Positions 38,718-48,574 of a DNA stretch of 64,000 nt are shown piece by piece. Below the pieces are notes generated by a model. It made no database searches. It saw only the letters and a program-made list of their open reading frames with translations, and had not been told where the DNA came from. Source of the DNA: Psychrobacter sp. APC 3281 (GTDB lineage: Bacteria; Pseudomonadota; Gammaproteobacteria; Pseudomonadales; Moraxellaceae). The stretch spans positions 27,132 to 91,131 of the forward strand of contig NZ_JASDCS010000004.1 in the NCBI RefSeq assembly GCF_030407815.1, read 5' to 3'. Numbering within the stretch: the first letter of the stretch is position 1; each line of letters begins with the position of its first letter. The position numbers and the translations under genes were made by a program.

Positions 38718-39347
38718 ATGGCATGGACAAGAGAACAAATGGCGCAGCGCGCGGCAAAAGAGCTACAAGATGGCTACTATGTGAACCTAGGCATCGGTCT
38801 ACCAACGTTGGTCGCCAACTATATTCCTGAAGGCGTAGACGTATGGCTACAATCAGAGAATGGCTTGTTGGGTATTGGTGAGTTCCCTACAGCAGAAAAC
38901 GTCGATGCAGACTTGATTAATGCGGGCAAGCAAACCGTGACTGCAGAAGCAGGGGCCAGTTATTTTAGTAGTTCAGAGTCCTTTTCGATGATTCGCGGCG
39001 GTCATGTCAACTTGGCGATATTGGGCGCGATGGAAGTCTCAGAAAAAGGTGACCTTGCTAACTGGATGATTCCCAAAAAAATGGTCAAAGGTATGGGCGG
39101 TGCGATGGATTTGGTCGCAGGCGTACAGCGCGTGATTGTATTGATGGAACAGGTCAATAAGCATGGCGATCCAAAAATCTTAGCCAACTGTGAGCTACCA
39201 TTGACGGGCAAAGGCGTGGTTGATCGTATCATTACTGAGCTTGCCGTATTAGATGTTACTGACAGTGGCCTAAAATTGGTTGAATTAGCAGATGGTGTTA
39301 GCTTTGACGAGTTACAAGAAAAAACGCCAGTCAGTATTGCTCAATAG
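38718..39347 (+). CDS. scoB: 3-oxoacid CoA-transferase subunit B
   Basis: Beta subunit, 209 residues, carrying the catalytic glutamate in the [12 protein letters not shown] motif (about residues 52-63) which forms a thioester with CoA. Other family features are [16 protein letters not shown] at the start and [32 protein letters not shown] precedes the ATG. Together with subunit A it activates acetoacetate made by the dehydrogenase encoded next. Confidence 0.95.
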   Translation: MAWTREQMAQRAAKELQDGYYVNLGIGLPTLVANYIPEGVDVWLQSENGLLGIGEFPTAENVDADLINAGKQTVTAEAGASYFSSSESFSMIRGGHVNLAILGAMEVSEKGDLANWMIPKKMVKGMGGAMDLVAGVQRVIVLMEQVNKHGDPKILANCELPLTGKGVVDRIITELAVLDVTDSGLKLVELADGVSFDELQEKTPVSIAQ

Positions 39348-39389
39348 GATTTATCTTCTGATATTTATAGATCATAATAAGGAACCTAT

Positions 39390-40190
39390 ATGGCGACCCA
39401 ATTAGAACAAGATTTGACAGGCAAAGTAGCGTTGGTCACTGGCTCTGCAAGCGGTATCGGACGTGACATCGCTGAAACTTATGCAAAAGCAGGCGCAGCG
39501 GTTGGTATTGCCGATATTAATCTCGAAGCGGCACAAAAGACGGTTGATGCTATTGAATCTGCTGGTGGACGTGCTCTGGCGATTGCCATGGATGTTACCT
39601 CAGAAGATGCAGTAAACGATGGTGTACAACAGCTAGTTGATGCTTTTAGCAGTATTGATATTTTGGTTTCTAATGCTGGCATTCAGATCATCGACCCTAT
39701 TGATAAAATGGCGTTTAGGGATTGGAAAAAAATGCTGAACATCCACTTAGATGGCGCTTTTTTGACCACTAAAGCCGCGATTAAGCATATGTATAAAGGT
39801 GATAAAGGTGGCACAGTTATTTATATGGGCTCTGCGCACTCGCATGAGGCCTCATTATATAAAGCGCCTTATGTGACCGCTAAGCACGGACTACTAGGAC
39901 TGTGCCGTGTGTTAGCCAAAGAAGGTGCAGCGCATAAGGTACGTTCGCATGTGATTTGCCCAGGATTTGTCAAAACGCCATTGGTAGAAAAACAAATCCC
40001 AGAGCAAGCAGCTGAAAAGGGCATCAGTGAAGAGTCGGTTATTAACGATATCATGTTGGTCAATACCGTAGATAAAGAGTTTACGACAGTAGAAGACATT
40101 GCCCAATTGGCGCTATTTTTAGCGGCTTTCCCAACCAATGTATTCACTGGACAATCTATCGTTGCCAGTCATGGTTGGTTTATGAATTAA
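39390..40190 (+). CDS. 3-hydroxybutyrate dehydrogenase
   Basis: NAD-dependent short-chain dehydrogenase oxidising 3-hydroxybutyrate to acetoacetate. Seen: nucleotide-binding TGSASGIG (about 17-24), NAG in LVSNAGIQ, catalytic YVTAK, and the helix [17 protein letters not shown] with the substrate-lid sequence typical of the 3-HBDH subgroup. 266 residues. AAGGAACC precedes the ATG, 42 bp after scoB, so they form an operon. The context supports this substrate over other short-chain dehydrogenase substrates. Confidence 0.93.
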   Translation: MATQLEQDLTGKVALVTGSASGIGRDIAETYAKAGAAVGIADINLEAAQKTVDAIESAGGRALAIAMDVTSEDAVNDGVQQLVDAFSSIDILVSNAGIQIIDPIDKMAFRDWKKMLNIHLDGAFLTTKAAIKHMYKGDKGGTVIYMGSAHSHEASLYKAPYVTAKHGLLGLCRVLAKEGAAHKVRSHVICPGFVKTPLVEKQIPEQAAEKGISEESVINDIMLVNTVDKEFTTVEDIAQLALFLAAFPTNVFTGQSIVASHGWFMN

Positions 40191-40210
40191 TATATATGCC
40201 ATTTGCATAT

Positions 40211-40247
40211 ACCACAACGTCAGACCTACTGGCGTTGTGGTTTTTTT
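40211..40247 (+). terminator. Intrinsic terminator of the 3-hydroxybutyrate operon
   Basis: ACCACAACG and CGTTGTGGT followed by a seven-T run, 20 bp after the dehydrogenase stop. Confidence 0.9.
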
Positions 40248-40386
40248 ATGCGTCCAATTCAGCTACACTGTCACGATAGAAGGTTTGGCTAATATACTCA
40301 TTAACGCTATCAGCTGTAAGATACGCAATGAGACGACTTGAGCGATTTGCCAGATCTACCCACTTGTATAGGCCATAATAGTAGCT

Positions 40387-41610
40387 ATGTTTAACTTTAT
40401 GAAGAAAAAAACCACAAAAACCGAAACGCCTCAGCAGCAGGCAGAGCGTGATAGTGCCGTCGACAAAGTCCTACTTGGATATGAGATAGGTGCTGTCAGT
40501 ATTGCCACGATGGTCACAGGGCTTGAGCGTGATGGCGAAGCACTTACGTTAGACCTGCGTTTGCCAAAAGATAGCAATCCTGAAGTTATCCAGCAGGAGC
40601 TCGGGCAGTTGCTACATCCGCATGGTATTACCACGATTCATATGAACGTGCGTCTGCCTGCGCCAGAAAAGGGTTCAGGTTCAAGCTTACCAAAGCAGAT
40701 GCCAAAGACAACCAATGCGATGGAGTCTCAGCCTTCATCTGGCGTTAATAACAATGCTAGTAACGCTAACGCTGAGCCACCGATTACGAAAGCTGCACCT
40801 ACGCAAGCATCGTTGGCCGCGCATCCTCGTATCCGTCATATTATTGTCGTGGCATCAGGTAAAGGCGGTGTTGGTAAATCGACAACGACAGTCAATATCG
40901 CGTTGGCATTGCAAAAGCTTGGTAATCGTGTTGGTGTGCTTGATGCTGACATTTACGGCCCTAGTATGCCAACCATGTTAGGCGTTGCTGACGTAAAACC
41001 GCAGTTAGAGAACGAGCAGTTCGTGCCAGTTGATGCGCATGGTATGGCAATGCTCTCTATCGGTAGCTTGCTTGATGGGGACAATACACCTGTTGCATGG
41101 CGTGGACCTAAAGCGACCGGGGCATTGATGCAGTTATACAATCAAACCAACTGGCCGCAGCTAGACTATCTAGTAATTGATATGCCACCCGGTACGGGTG
41201 ATATACAGCTGACATTGGCGCAGCGTATTCCAGTCACGGGTGCTGTCATTGTCACGACTCCGCAGCATGTTGCCTTACTCGATGCGCAAAAAGGCGTTGA
41301 GATGTTCAATAAAACCAATATTCCTGTGCTGGGTGTGGTTGAAAACATGGCGCTACATACGTGTAGCAACTGTAATCACACCGAAGCAATCTTTGGTACG
41401 GGTGGTGGTGAGTTTATCGCTAAGCAGTATCAGGTACCGCTATTGGGTCAGCTACCACTTGCCAGTGGCATTCGTGCACAAGTTGATAAAGGTGTGCCAA
41501 GCGTCTTAGCTGATGATGAGTTTGCACAATATTACCTAGATATTGCCAAAAACATCGAAACCAATATCAATAAATTTGCAAAGCCTGTCGATGATAAGCG
41601 GATTTTTTGA
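40387..41610 (+). CDS. apbC: Iron-sulfur carrier ATPase Mrp/ApbC
   Basis: P-loop ATPase that carries or loads Fe-S clusters in the cytosol. An N-terminal MIP18-like domain (about 20-90) is followed by a Ser/Asn/Pro linker (about 100-140), then the deviant Walker A GKGGVGKSTTT, DADIYGPSMPTMLG, DMPPGTGDIQLT and the CxxC pair CSNC near residue 325 which holds the cluster between subunits. 407 residues, somewhat longer than E. coli Mrp through the linker. It precedes an unknown gene pair on the same strand. Confidence 0.95.
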   Translation: MFNFMKKKTTKTETPQQQAERDSAVDKVLLGYEIGAVSIATMVTGLERDGEALTLDLRLPKDSNPEVIQQELGQLLHPHGITTIHMNVRLPAPEKGSGSSLPKQMPKTTNAMESQPSSGVNNNASNANAEPPITKAAPTQASLAAHPRIRHIIVVASGKGGVGKSTTTVNIALALQKLGNRVGVLDADIYGPSMPTMLGVADVKPQLENEQFVPVDAHGMAMLSIGSLLDGDNTPVAWRGPKATGALMQLYNQTNWPQLDYLVIDMPPGTGDIQLTLAQRIPVTGAVIVTTPQHVALLDAQKGVEMFNKTNIPVLGVVENMALHTCSNCNHTEAIFGTGGGEFIAKQYQVPLLGQLPLASGIRAQVDKGVPSVLADDEFAQYYLDIAKNIETNINKFAKPVDDKRIF

Positions 41611-41674
41611 TAATGGAGAAGTAGCCTAAGCTAGCGACTTTTAAAGTGAATGTATTGTCTAAAAAGAGGATATT

Positions 41675-42112
41675 TTGAACTTATCTATTTATCAAAGCCA
41701 TTTAGACAATACTCCCAAGCAGTATAGAGTCTTACGATTATTTCGTCCGCCGATATACATCATTGAACTCTCAAACAATCAGTTGAGTGCCGTTTGCTAC
41801 TATAAAGACGGTAGTAGCAAACGCTATGAAATTTATGCTGATTTTAGCAATCGCCGTCTGCTATTTATAGACTTTTCTACTGCTACACAAGCGATAGTAG
41901 ACTTACTATATAAATTTCCCAAACACTCTTATGGGGTCAGTGGTATTGCGGTAGTTAATGTGAGCAAAGAGCTATTGGATGGATTAACGCCTGTTGAAAC
42001 TAGGATGATAATAGAATTGATTCATGTAGCCTCCAGTAAAGCAAGAAGAAGTATTCTATGTACTGAAGTTCGCTATCAAGGACAGATAGTACCCTTAGGA
42101 AAATTTGGCTAG
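41675..42112 (+). CDS. Hypothetical protein, 145 residues
   Basis: I do not recognise this protein. It is soluble, without signal peptide, and contains several short hydrophobic beta-like stretches (YIIELSNNQLSAVCYY, RLLFIDFSTATQAIVDLLY) and a C-terminal helix-rich part (GLTPVETRMIIELIHVA). The start appears to be TTG at 41675 with AGAGGA 4 bases upstream; the spacing is tight. The gene ends 12 bp before the DUF2804 gene, so the two are likely translated from one message and may act together. Confidence 0.65.
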   Translation: MNLSIYQSHLDNTPKQYRVLRLFRPPIYIIELSNNQLSAVCYYKDGSSKRYEIYADFSNRRLLFIDFSTATQAIVDLLYKFPKHSYGVSGIAVVNVSKELLDGLTPVETRMIIELIHVASSKARRSILCTEVRYQGQIVPLGKFG

Positions 42113-42124
42113 GATGCCGATATC

Positions 42125-43294
42125 ATGAATAAAAGCCACGACAAACCGTATACTGCCGCCAACTTAAAACTGGCAAATCTCGAATATCTTATCCAAAATG
42201 GTCAGCCTGTTTTTGGTGTTTTCTCCCAAGTCAAAAGTATCAACTACTTAGACTATTATAGTCATCTCATTTCACAAAAATCCTTACCTAACTGGCGTAA
42301 AGAACTAAAAGCCAACCAATTCTGCTTCATTCAGATACTCCAACCCCCTTATCGAGTGTGCCTCGCGCTCGCAACGATTAAGCTTGCGACTAGTGCTTTC
42401 GTTTACATTTATAATGAGGATACTCAGCAGCTGGAAGTCTGTGAGGCGCTACAGCTTTTGACGCATCATACGCACTTAGACGGTGATGGTTATCAAGGGC
42501 AGATGACATTTACACATACAAAGCTTAGCGTCACCTTGGATTTTAGTCCTGCTCAGATGAATATTGCGGTCGACAGTCAGTATGTTGCAATAACGGCAGC
42601 GTTAGCACGAAGCGCACAACCGTTAGCCATATGTACGCCGACTGGTAGGCGTGGCTGGACGTTTACGCAAAAAGAGCCGTTGACCGCACTATCTGGGCAT
42701 TTGCTCATTAAAGCCAAGTCAAAATTTCATACTGATACTCCTGATACTCCTGATGCTCAACCTCAAAAAATAACCTTCACCGATGCTACTATTGCCAATC
42801 TAGATTGGACGCTCGGCTATATGCGGCATGAGACCAATTGGTTTTGGAGCTGTATCACTAGCTATTTGTCAGATGGTCGACACTTTTTGCTCAATCTGTC
42901 TATGGGTGTCAATGAGACAGGAGCCAGTGAAAATGCTTGTTGGCTTGAGGGGCAAATATTTTATTTACCACCCGTTATGTTTGCTCGTGAGGATTCCAAT
43001 ATTCGATCAAGTCAGCCAGACAGTCTTGAGCCAAGTATAGAAAATGTAGAAACTGACGCTAGAATCTCAAAGCCATGGCGTATCTATCATCAAAATCTTG
43101 GATGGAGCAATGTCGATATTGATTTGAGCTTCACACCGATTACCGTCTATAAAAAGACCGATAATTTTGGTGTGATAGCCAGTATCTTTGAGCAGTGGAT
43201 AGGGTTTTATAATGGTGAAATTCGAATAAGAGATGAAGTTATTAGGCTTGATAATGTCATGGGGCTCGCAGAAGATCATTTTGCCAAGTGGTAG
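42125..43294 (+). CDS. DUF2804 family protein
   Basis: 389 residues. Recognised by the order of conserved blocks: LKANQFCFIQILQPPYRVCLAL near residue 60 (in the family a W/Y-rich beta region), FVYIYNEDTQQ, the PTGRRGWTFTQKEPL turn, ATIANLDWTLGYMRHETNWFW, GRHFLLNLSMGVNE and the closing GLAEDHFAKW. The family has no established function; its fold may bind lipid or another hydrophobic molecule, which is speculation. TPDTPDAQ marks a short low-complexity insertion near residue 200. It is probably co-expressed with the unknown protein upstream. Confidence 0.8.
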   Translation: MNKSHDKPYTAANLKLANLEYLIQNGQPVFGVFSQVKSINYLDYYSHLISQKSLPNWRKELKANQFCFIQILQPPYRVCLALATIKLATSAFVYIYNEDTQQLEVCEALQLLTHHTHLDGDGYQGQMTFTHTKLSVTLDFSPAQMNIAVDSQYVAITAALARSAQPLAICTPTGRRGWTFTQKEPLTALSGHLLIKAKSKFHTDTPDTPDAQPQKITFTDATIANLDWTLGYMRHETNWFWSCITSYLSDGRHFLLNLSMGVNETGASENACWLEGQIFYLPPVMFAREDSNIRSSQPDSLEPSIENVETDARISKPWRIYHQNLGWSNVDIDLSFTPITVYKKTDNFGVIASIFEQWIGFYNGEIRIRDEVIRLDNVMGLAEDHFAKW

Positions 43295-43422
43295 CTTCTG
43301 AGATATAACATGGGGGTAAATGAGATTATTGGCTGTATTCAGTTTTAAGTAGCCGCTCCTCTATAAATTCAGCCATCAATTCCGTATAATCGTCGCTATT
43401 AAATATTTGCTAAGGAACAACA

Positions 43423-43998
43423 ATGTCTATTAAGTCTGACCGCTGGATTCGTAAAATGGCCGAAGAGCACGGCATGATTGAGCCGTACGAGCCAGGTCAA
43501 GTGCGCTTTAATGATGCAGGCGAGCGTTTGGTGAGCTACGGCACCTCAAGCTACGGTTATGATGTGCGCTGTGCTCCTGAGTTTAAAGTTTTTACCAACG
43601 TACATTCAGTGGTCGTTGATCCTAAAAACTTCGATGATAAAAGCTTTATCGATATCGTTGGCGACGAGTGCATTATTCCACCAAACTCGTTTGCTTTAGC
43701 CCGTACTATGGAGTACTTCCGTATTCCGCGTGATGTATTGACTATCTGCCTAGGTAAGTCAACTTACGCGCGCTGCGGTATTATTGTCAACGTAACGCCG
43801 CTTGAGCCTGAGTGGGAAGGGCACGTCACTTTAGAGTTTAGTAATACCACCAATCTGCCAGCACGTATTTACGCTGGCGAAGGTGTGGCGCAAATGCTGT
43901 TCTTCCAAAGCGATGCTGATGATGTCTGTGAGACCAGCTACAAAGACCGCGGTGGTAAATACCAAGGTCAACGCGGCGTGACACTGCCAAGAACCTAG
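43423..43998 (+). CDS. dcd: dCTP deaminase
   Basis: Converts dCTP to dUTP, feeding thymidylate synthesis in the cytosol. Size (191 residues) and sequence match the bacterial trimeric Dcd: [53 protein letters not shown] split over the active site, and [14 protein letters not shown] at the end. The ATG follows AAGGAACAAC. It is a single gene, closed by a bidirectional terminator shared with sspB. Confidence 0.97.
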   Translation: MSIKSDRWIRKMAEEHGMIEPYEPGQVRFNDAGERLVSYGTSSYGYDVRCAPEFKVFTNVHSVVVDPKNFDDKSFIDIVGDECIIPPNSFALARTMEYFRIPRDVLTICLGKSTYARCGIIVNVTPLEPEWEGHVTLEFSNTTNLPARIYAGEGVAQMLFFQSDADDVCETSYKDRGGKYQGQRGVTLPRT

Positions 43999-44059
43999 TC
44001 AGTAAGCGTCCGTTTAAAAGCTTATCAGTTATAGAAAGTTAATAAGCCTTTAAATAGTT

Positions 44060-44102
44060 AATAAAAAAGCTAGTCATATTAAATATGGCTAGCTTTTTTA
44101 TT
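44060..44102. terminator. Bidirectional intrinsic terminator
   Basis: AATAAAAAAGCTAGTCATA pairs with TATGGCTAGCTTTTTTATT, between the convergent dcd and sspB genes. Confidence 0.92.
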
Positions 44103-44147
44103 GTGTTAAATAGAACTGGTCTACGGTTCTATTTACTTCCAGAATTT

Positions 44148-44585
44148 TTATTTTAAGACCTTTAAACCAGCTTTATTATCGCGCTTTGGTTTAGGGGTTT
44201 TAATAGCGCTGTTGTTAGACATTGGCGCTGAATCGTCTTCTGGCTGATAGTTGTCATACTCTTTTGGATCAAAAAACATCCCTTGCGAGTTCTCTTTAGC
44301 ATAAATACCCATCACCGCAGTAAGCGGTACCCAGATTTCTTGTGATACACCACCGAAGCGCGCGCTAAAGTGAATATAATCATTTTCCATACTCATGTTG
44401 CCAGTAGCACGGCTGGCGATATTTAATACGATACGACCGTCTTGCACATGCTCGGTTGGTATTTGCACATTGTCAGCGGTAGCATCGACCATCAAATATG
44501 GTGTCAGAGCGTTGTCTTCTATCCATTGATATAGTGCGCGTACCATATAAGGGCGGGTAGGTGTAATAGAGGTGGTTTCGCTCAT
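44148..44585 (-). CDS. sspB: ClpXP protease specificity-enhancing factor SspB
   Basis: Adaptor that binds the ssrA tag and hands tagged proteins to ClpXP. 145 residues: an N-terminal tag-binding domain (RPYMVRALYQWIEDN, LNIASRATGNM, FSARFGGVSQEIWVP) and a flexible tail ending GLKVLK, which resembles the ClpX-docking tail of known SspB proteins. It follows sspA by 132 bp on the same strand. The tmRNA encoded at 17084 supplies tags ending in LAA. Confidence 0.95.
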   Translation of the reverse strand: MSETTSITPTRPYMVRALYQWIEDNALTPYLMVDATADNVQIPTEHVQDGRIVLNIASRATGNMSMENDYIHFSARFGGVSQEIWVPLTAVMGIYAKENSQGMFFDPKEYDNYQPEDDSAPMSNNSAIKTPKPKRDNKAGLKVLK

Positions 44586-44717
44586 CTAATGATTTCCTAT
44601 ACTAATAATTTTTAATAATGAAAAATATCTCGTTCAGCAATTTATCAAATGACAAATGCTAATTAACGTCTATCTTATTTATACTTTATTTTAGGACAGC
44701 TTTCGATACTTGTCTAA

Positions 44718-45332
44718 TCAACGCACGCTTTTTTGGAAGCTACTACGCTCAAACACTCTCGTTTGGTATTCGAACAATGGACGGCTAATGGCACGTGGCA
44801 GCTCAATCCCCATCTCATCTAATCGCCATAATAGTGGTGCTAATAACACGTCACACCAACCAAATTCATCAGCCATAAAATAAGGCTTATGAGCAAACAG
44901 CGGTGACAGAGTAATCAATGAATCACTGAGCTGTTTTTTGGCAACGGCAGCCTGTGCTTTATTAAAGCTATCTGGATGCGTCAGCAGACGTTTGCCAAGC
45001 ACTAACCAATCACGCTGAATGCGCCAAGCCAATTGGCGAAACTGTGCACGCTCTTGCGGTGTCTCAGGGAGCAATTTATTTGTGTGATAACGCTCTTCAA
45101 GATACTCAAAAATGACGTTAACCTCATAAAGCGCAATCTCACGCTGCTGCAAAACAGGCAAGGTATGATAAGGGTTTAGCTCAGTCAAATCTTCAGGGCG
45201 CTCAGAATGTAAGCGAGACAAATAGTAAGCGAGCTTTTTTTCTTCAAGTAATAGGCGTACCACATGACTGTCGTAGCCGTCATCAGCATACAAAATTAGC
45301 TGACTACTTGGAATGTCATTCGCATCAATCAT
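44718..45332 (-). CDS. sspA: Stringent starvation protein A
   Basis: GST-fold protein that associates with RNA polymerase and affects stress-phase transcription. 204 residues with an N-terminal thioredoxin-like half (LILYADDGYDSHVVRLLLEEK, LNPYHTLPVLQQREIALYE) and a helical C-terminal half. The catalytic residue of true glutathione transferases is not evident, as in other SspA proteins. Gene order petC-sspA-sspB supports the assignment. The ribosome site is weak. Confidence 0.92.
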   Translation of the reverse strand: MIDANDIPSSQLILYADDGYDSHVVRLLLEEKKLAYYLSRLHSERPEDLTELNPYHTLPVLQQREIALYEVNVIFEYLEERYHTNKLLPETPQERAQFRQLAWRIQRDWLVLGKRLLTHPDSFNKAQAAVAKKQLSDSLITLSPLFAHKPYFMADEFGWCDVLLAPLLWRLDEMGIELPRAISRPLFEYQTRVFERSSFQKSVR

Positions 45333-45467
45333 GAAAGCCTAATGTTAATAGTGAAGGTTGTCATCGTAAACAAACTCGCAACGTTTATCAAGGTAGTGTA
45401 CGTAAACATTAGCCCTGAGCGACTTATTTCTCAGCTTATTTAGTACTTAAGCTCTATACTAAGGCAT

Positions 45468-45499
45468 AAAAAAGCACTACCGAAGTAGTGCCTTTTTTA
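45468..45499 (-). terminator. Intrinsic terminator of the petABC operon
   Basis: AAAAAAGCACTAC CGAA GTAGTGCCTTTTTT hairpin, about 30 bp beyond the petC stop and ahead of sspA. Confidence 0.9.
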
Positions 45500-45527
45500 T
45501 TTCTAAAAACTATCTGCTGACTATGAC

Positions 45528-46241
45528 TTATTTAACATCTTTCCAGAACTCTTTATTTAATAAGTAAACTGGTATGAGCAGTACTAATAAGAATAGAATG
45601 ACGAAGAAACCAATTACTTGACGGTCGTGACGAGCAGGTTCACCCATCCACGCCATAAAGTTAACCAAGTCACCAACTTCAGATTCAAACTCTTCTTGGC
45701 TCAACTCTTCTTGCATATTATGCAATACGTGAGGCATCGCTGCATTGGCCAGTACTAAGTTGTTTGCACCCCAAGGACGGCTTGGATCTTCATAGAACGA
45801 TAGTAGGTAAGTATATACCCAGTCGTCGCCACGTAGACGTGTCTCAAGTGATAGATCAGGCGGCGCTGCGCCAAACCAAGATGCTTGAATCTCAGGATCT
45901 ATCTCAGCAGTGATGTGGTCACCGATTTGATCGGTAGTAACCATTAGGTACTTTTCGACTAACTCAGGCGGTATCTCTAAATCTTGTGCAATACGAGAAT
46001 GACGAACATATTTGGCTGAGTGACACCCAGCACAGTAGTTCATAAAGATTTTTGCACCGTTTTGTAGTGAGCCCTTATTGGTAAAATCAATAGGAGCAGT
46101 ACTACAAGCCAAATGCTCTTCAACGCCTTCAGCATTAGTAAACGTGCCGCAACCACTGCCTTCAGCCATTGCTGTACCAGCAGTCAACGTCAATGCCGCG
46201 CCTAAGCCTAGACCAACTAGGGATTTAATTAGCGTGTTCAT
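45528..46241 (-). CDS. petC: Cytochrome c1
   Basis: Haem-carrying subunit of the respiratory ubiquinol-cytochrome c reductase. A signal peptide (ending about TAMAEG) precedes the haem motif CAGCH in MNYCAGCHSAKYVR. The C-terminal helix (QVIGFFVILFLLVLLIPVYLL) anchors it in the inner membrane. The start ATG at 46241 overlaps the petB stop as TAATG and has GGAGG upstream; the frame upstream to 46280 is not used. ~237 residues, last gene of petABC. Confidence 0.96.
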   Translation of the reverse strand: MNTLIKSLVGLGLGAALTLTAGTAMAEGSGCGTFTNAEGVEEHLACSTAPIDFTNKGSLQNGAKIFMNYCAGCHSAKYVRHSRIAQDLEIPPELVEKYLMVTTDQIGDHITAEIDPEIQASWFGAAPPDLSLETRLRGDDWVYTYLLSFYEDPSRPWGANNLVLANAAMPHVLHNMQEELSQEEFESEVGDLVNFMAWMGEPARHDRQVIGFFVILFLLVLLIPVYLLNKEFWKDVK

Positions 46242-47467
46242 TAGTGACCTCCGGTAACGCGTTCTGGTGGCTGTTTGCACTTCTCAATGGCAGTGTAGAA
46301 TGGCATCAGCAAGAAGAACAAGAAATATAGAATCGTAAATATACGAGCCATCAAGGTCGCTGTTGGAGTCGTTGGGGTTGCACCCAAGTAGCCTAGTACG
46401 ACAAAGCTAATCGCAAATACTGTTAAAGCAATCTTAGACAATATGCCTTTATAGCGTATAGAACGTACTGGTGACCTATCCAGCCATGGTATCAAGAATA
46501 GTACGGCAATTGCAGCACCCATCGCGACGACACCGCCAAGCTTATCAGGAACCGCACGTAAGATAGCGTAGAACGGTGTGTAGTACCAGACTGGTGCAAT
46601 ATGTGCTGGTGTTTTCAGTGAGTTCGCTGTCTCAAAGTTTGGTGGCTCAAGGAAGAAACCGCCGCCTTCTGGGAAGAAGAATACCACTGCAAAGAAACAG
46701 ATAAAGAACACTACGATACCAACCATGTCATGCACAGTGTAGTACGGATGGAATTCGATACCGTCTAATGGTACACCATTTTTATCTTTTAGCTTTTTGA
46801 TGTCGATGCCATCAGGGTTGTTCGAACCCACATGGTGCAACGCCACAATATGCATAAATACTAGGCCCACGAGTACTAATGGAATAGCAACAACGTGTAG
46901 AGCAAAGAAACGATTTAGAGTAATACCAGAGATGATATAGTCACCACGTACCCATTCAGCAAGGCCATCACCAATAACAGGTAACGCCGCAGGTAAGTTC
47001 AAGATAACCTGAGCACCCCAGAATGACATGTTGCCCCAAGGTAGTAAGTATCCAAAGAAACCTTCTGCCATAAGTGCTAGGTAGATACCCATACCGATGA
47101 GCCAAATAAGCTCACGAGGTTTTTGGTATGAACCGTATAGCAAGGCTCTAAACATATGCAGGTATACAACGACGAAAAACGCAGATGCGCCGGTTGAGTG
47201 CATATAGCGAATGAGCCAACCACCTTTTACGTCACGCATGATATATTCAACAGACGCAAATGCCCCTTCGGCACTTGGGTTGTACATCATCGTAAGCCAT
47301 ATACCAGTCACCAATTGGTTGACCAGTACGATCATTGATAGCACGCCAAAGAAGTACCAAAAGTTAAAGTTCTTTGGTGCGTAGTACTTTGACATATGGT
47401 ATTCATAGGTTTCGGTCGCTGGAAAACGCGCGTCCACCCAATGCATTAACTTTTTACCCATACTCAT
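46241..47467 (-). CDS. petB: Cytochrome b of the bc1 complex
   Basis: Integral subunit with two haems and the quinol sites, about eight to nine membrane helices, ~408 residues. Seen: haem-ligand helices GGWLIRYMHSTGASAFF and GFFGYLLPWGNMSFWGAQVI, and HPYYTVHDMVG with the quinol-site PEGGG and PPNFETANSLKTPAHI stretch around it. The start ATG at 47467 has GGGGAGG upstream, beginning MSMGKKLMHW; the open frame reaches 47482 and would add five residues. It lies between petA and petC without real gaps. Confidence 0.97.
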   Translation of the reverse strand: MSMGKKLMHWVDARFPATETYEYHMSKYYAPKNFNFWYFFGVLSMIVLVNQLVTGIWLTMMYNPSAEGAFASVEYIMRDVKGGWLIRYMHSTGASAFFVVVYLHMFRALLYGSYQKPRELIWLIGMGIYLALMAEGFFGYLLPWGNMSFWGAQVILNLPAALPVIGDGLAEWVRGDYIISGITLNRFFALHVVAIPLVLVGLVFMHIVALHHVGSNNPDGIDIKKLKDKNGVPLDGIEFHPYYTVHDMVGIVVFFICFFAVVFFFPEGGGFFLEPPNFETANSLKTPAHIAPVWYYTPFYAILRAVPDKLGGVVAMGAAIAVLFLIPWLDRSPVRSIRYKGILSKIALTVFAISFVVLGYLGATPTTPTATLMARIFTILYFLFFLLMPFYTAIEKCKQPPERVTGGH

Positions 47468-47468
47468 A

Positions 47469-48053
47469 TTAAGCCTCCCCAACCGTCAAGATGGTACCAT
47501 CCATACCATATTCTGGAACGGGTAAATTAAGTGGTGCAGGAACGCCGCTATATACGCGACCTGCTAAGTCATATTTTGACCCGTGACACGGACAGAAAAA
47601 TCCGCCGTACCAATCATTACCACCTAAATCCACCGCGCCCACATCAGGACGGTAGTTTGGTGCACAGCCCAAATGTGTGCAAACGCCTTCGACCACCAAT
47701 ACGGTTGGATCTAAAGAGCGAGTAGGATTTTTGCAATATTCAGGTTGTAGAGACGCATCAGACTCAGGATCGGATAATAGAGGTTTGACTGACTCTAATC
47801 CTGCAACCATGTCTTCGGTGCGCTTAACCACATAAATAGGTTTACCACGGTATTTGACGACGATCATTTGTCCATCTTCGATAGAACCAATATCTTGGGT
47901 CACTGCAGCCCCTGCAGCCTCAGCTTTAGCGCTTGGGTACCAAGAACGGACAAAAGGTGTCGCCACGGCAGCTACCCCAGCTGCACCAATCGCGGCAGTT
48001 GAGGCAATAAGAACTCTACGGCGTTGTACATTAACGCCTTCGGCTTGGCTCAT
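47469..48053 (-). CDS. petA: Rieske iron-sulfur protein
   Basis: Transfers electrons from ubiquinol to cytochrome c1 with a 2Fe-2S cluster. The cluster motifs CTHLGC and CPCHGS are both present. The N-terminus [18 protein letters not shown] resembles a Tat-type signal anchor. 194 residues. GGAGGAAG lies before the ATG. First gene of petABC; the petB ATG begins 1 base after its stop. Confidence 0.97.
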   Translation of the reverse strand: MSQAEGVNVQRRRVLIASTAAIGAAGVAAVATPFVRSWYPSAKAEAAGAAVTQDIGSIEDGQMIVVKYRGKPIYVVKRTEDMVAGLESVKPLLSDPESDASLQPEYCKNPTRSLDPTVLVVEGVCTHLGCAPNYRPDVGAVDLGGNDWYGGFFCPCHGSKYDLAGRVYSGVPAPLNLPVPEYGMDGTILTVGEA

Positions 48054-48574
48054 TAATACTTCCTCCAGGTGAATGAAATGGGATTATCCCACACTGGGTT
48101 TGTGGCTTAGAAAATATACAATATCAAGCCACTTTAGCTGTGCCTAATTTTGCTAATTGTTGCTATTCTAAGCTATTTCGGTGATAAAATAAATTATTGC
48201 GTTAAAAATAAAGCAACCTCAATAGGACATATTAGAAGGTTGAATATGACAATCAAACCAAAACAGTTGGATTATCAACGTTTAACGCTAAGTTTGCTTT
48301 AACAAGGATTATGATGTGATGACCTTATAAATAATAAGGATTTTCAGCAATAGCGAATGATACTTGAAATTAAGGTAATGTTCACTAACTTTCACCATCT
48401 CACTACTGGATAAAACGTCATAAAACGAATATCACCACTCTATATAATAAAATGGTGATGCTTTCAGAATAATTAATAATGCTTTATCAGACTATCAGAA
48501 ACTTGTTTATCGAAATACACAATGCAAAGTACATATGCGATATTCTAATAAATGTGGCTAGAGAAGTGCCATTA
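48054..48574. other. Intergenic region uup-petA (521 bp)
   Basis: Both neighbours are read leftward. A weak 7-bp hairpin (ATCACCA / TGGTGAT, 48431-48459) is present; no convincing terminator for uup is seen. An 18-codon frame at 48246 is too short to accept. The petABC promoter should lie here. Confidence 0.5.

Noticed and set aside
42740..42765. Short repeat GATACTCCT inside the DUF2804 gene
   Set aside because: Only two to three in-frame copies encoding TPDTPD; a minor local duplication within a loop.
48246..48302. 18-codon frame with AAGG upstream in the uup-petA gap
   Set aside because: Too short to support from sequence alone, and it opposes both neighbours.
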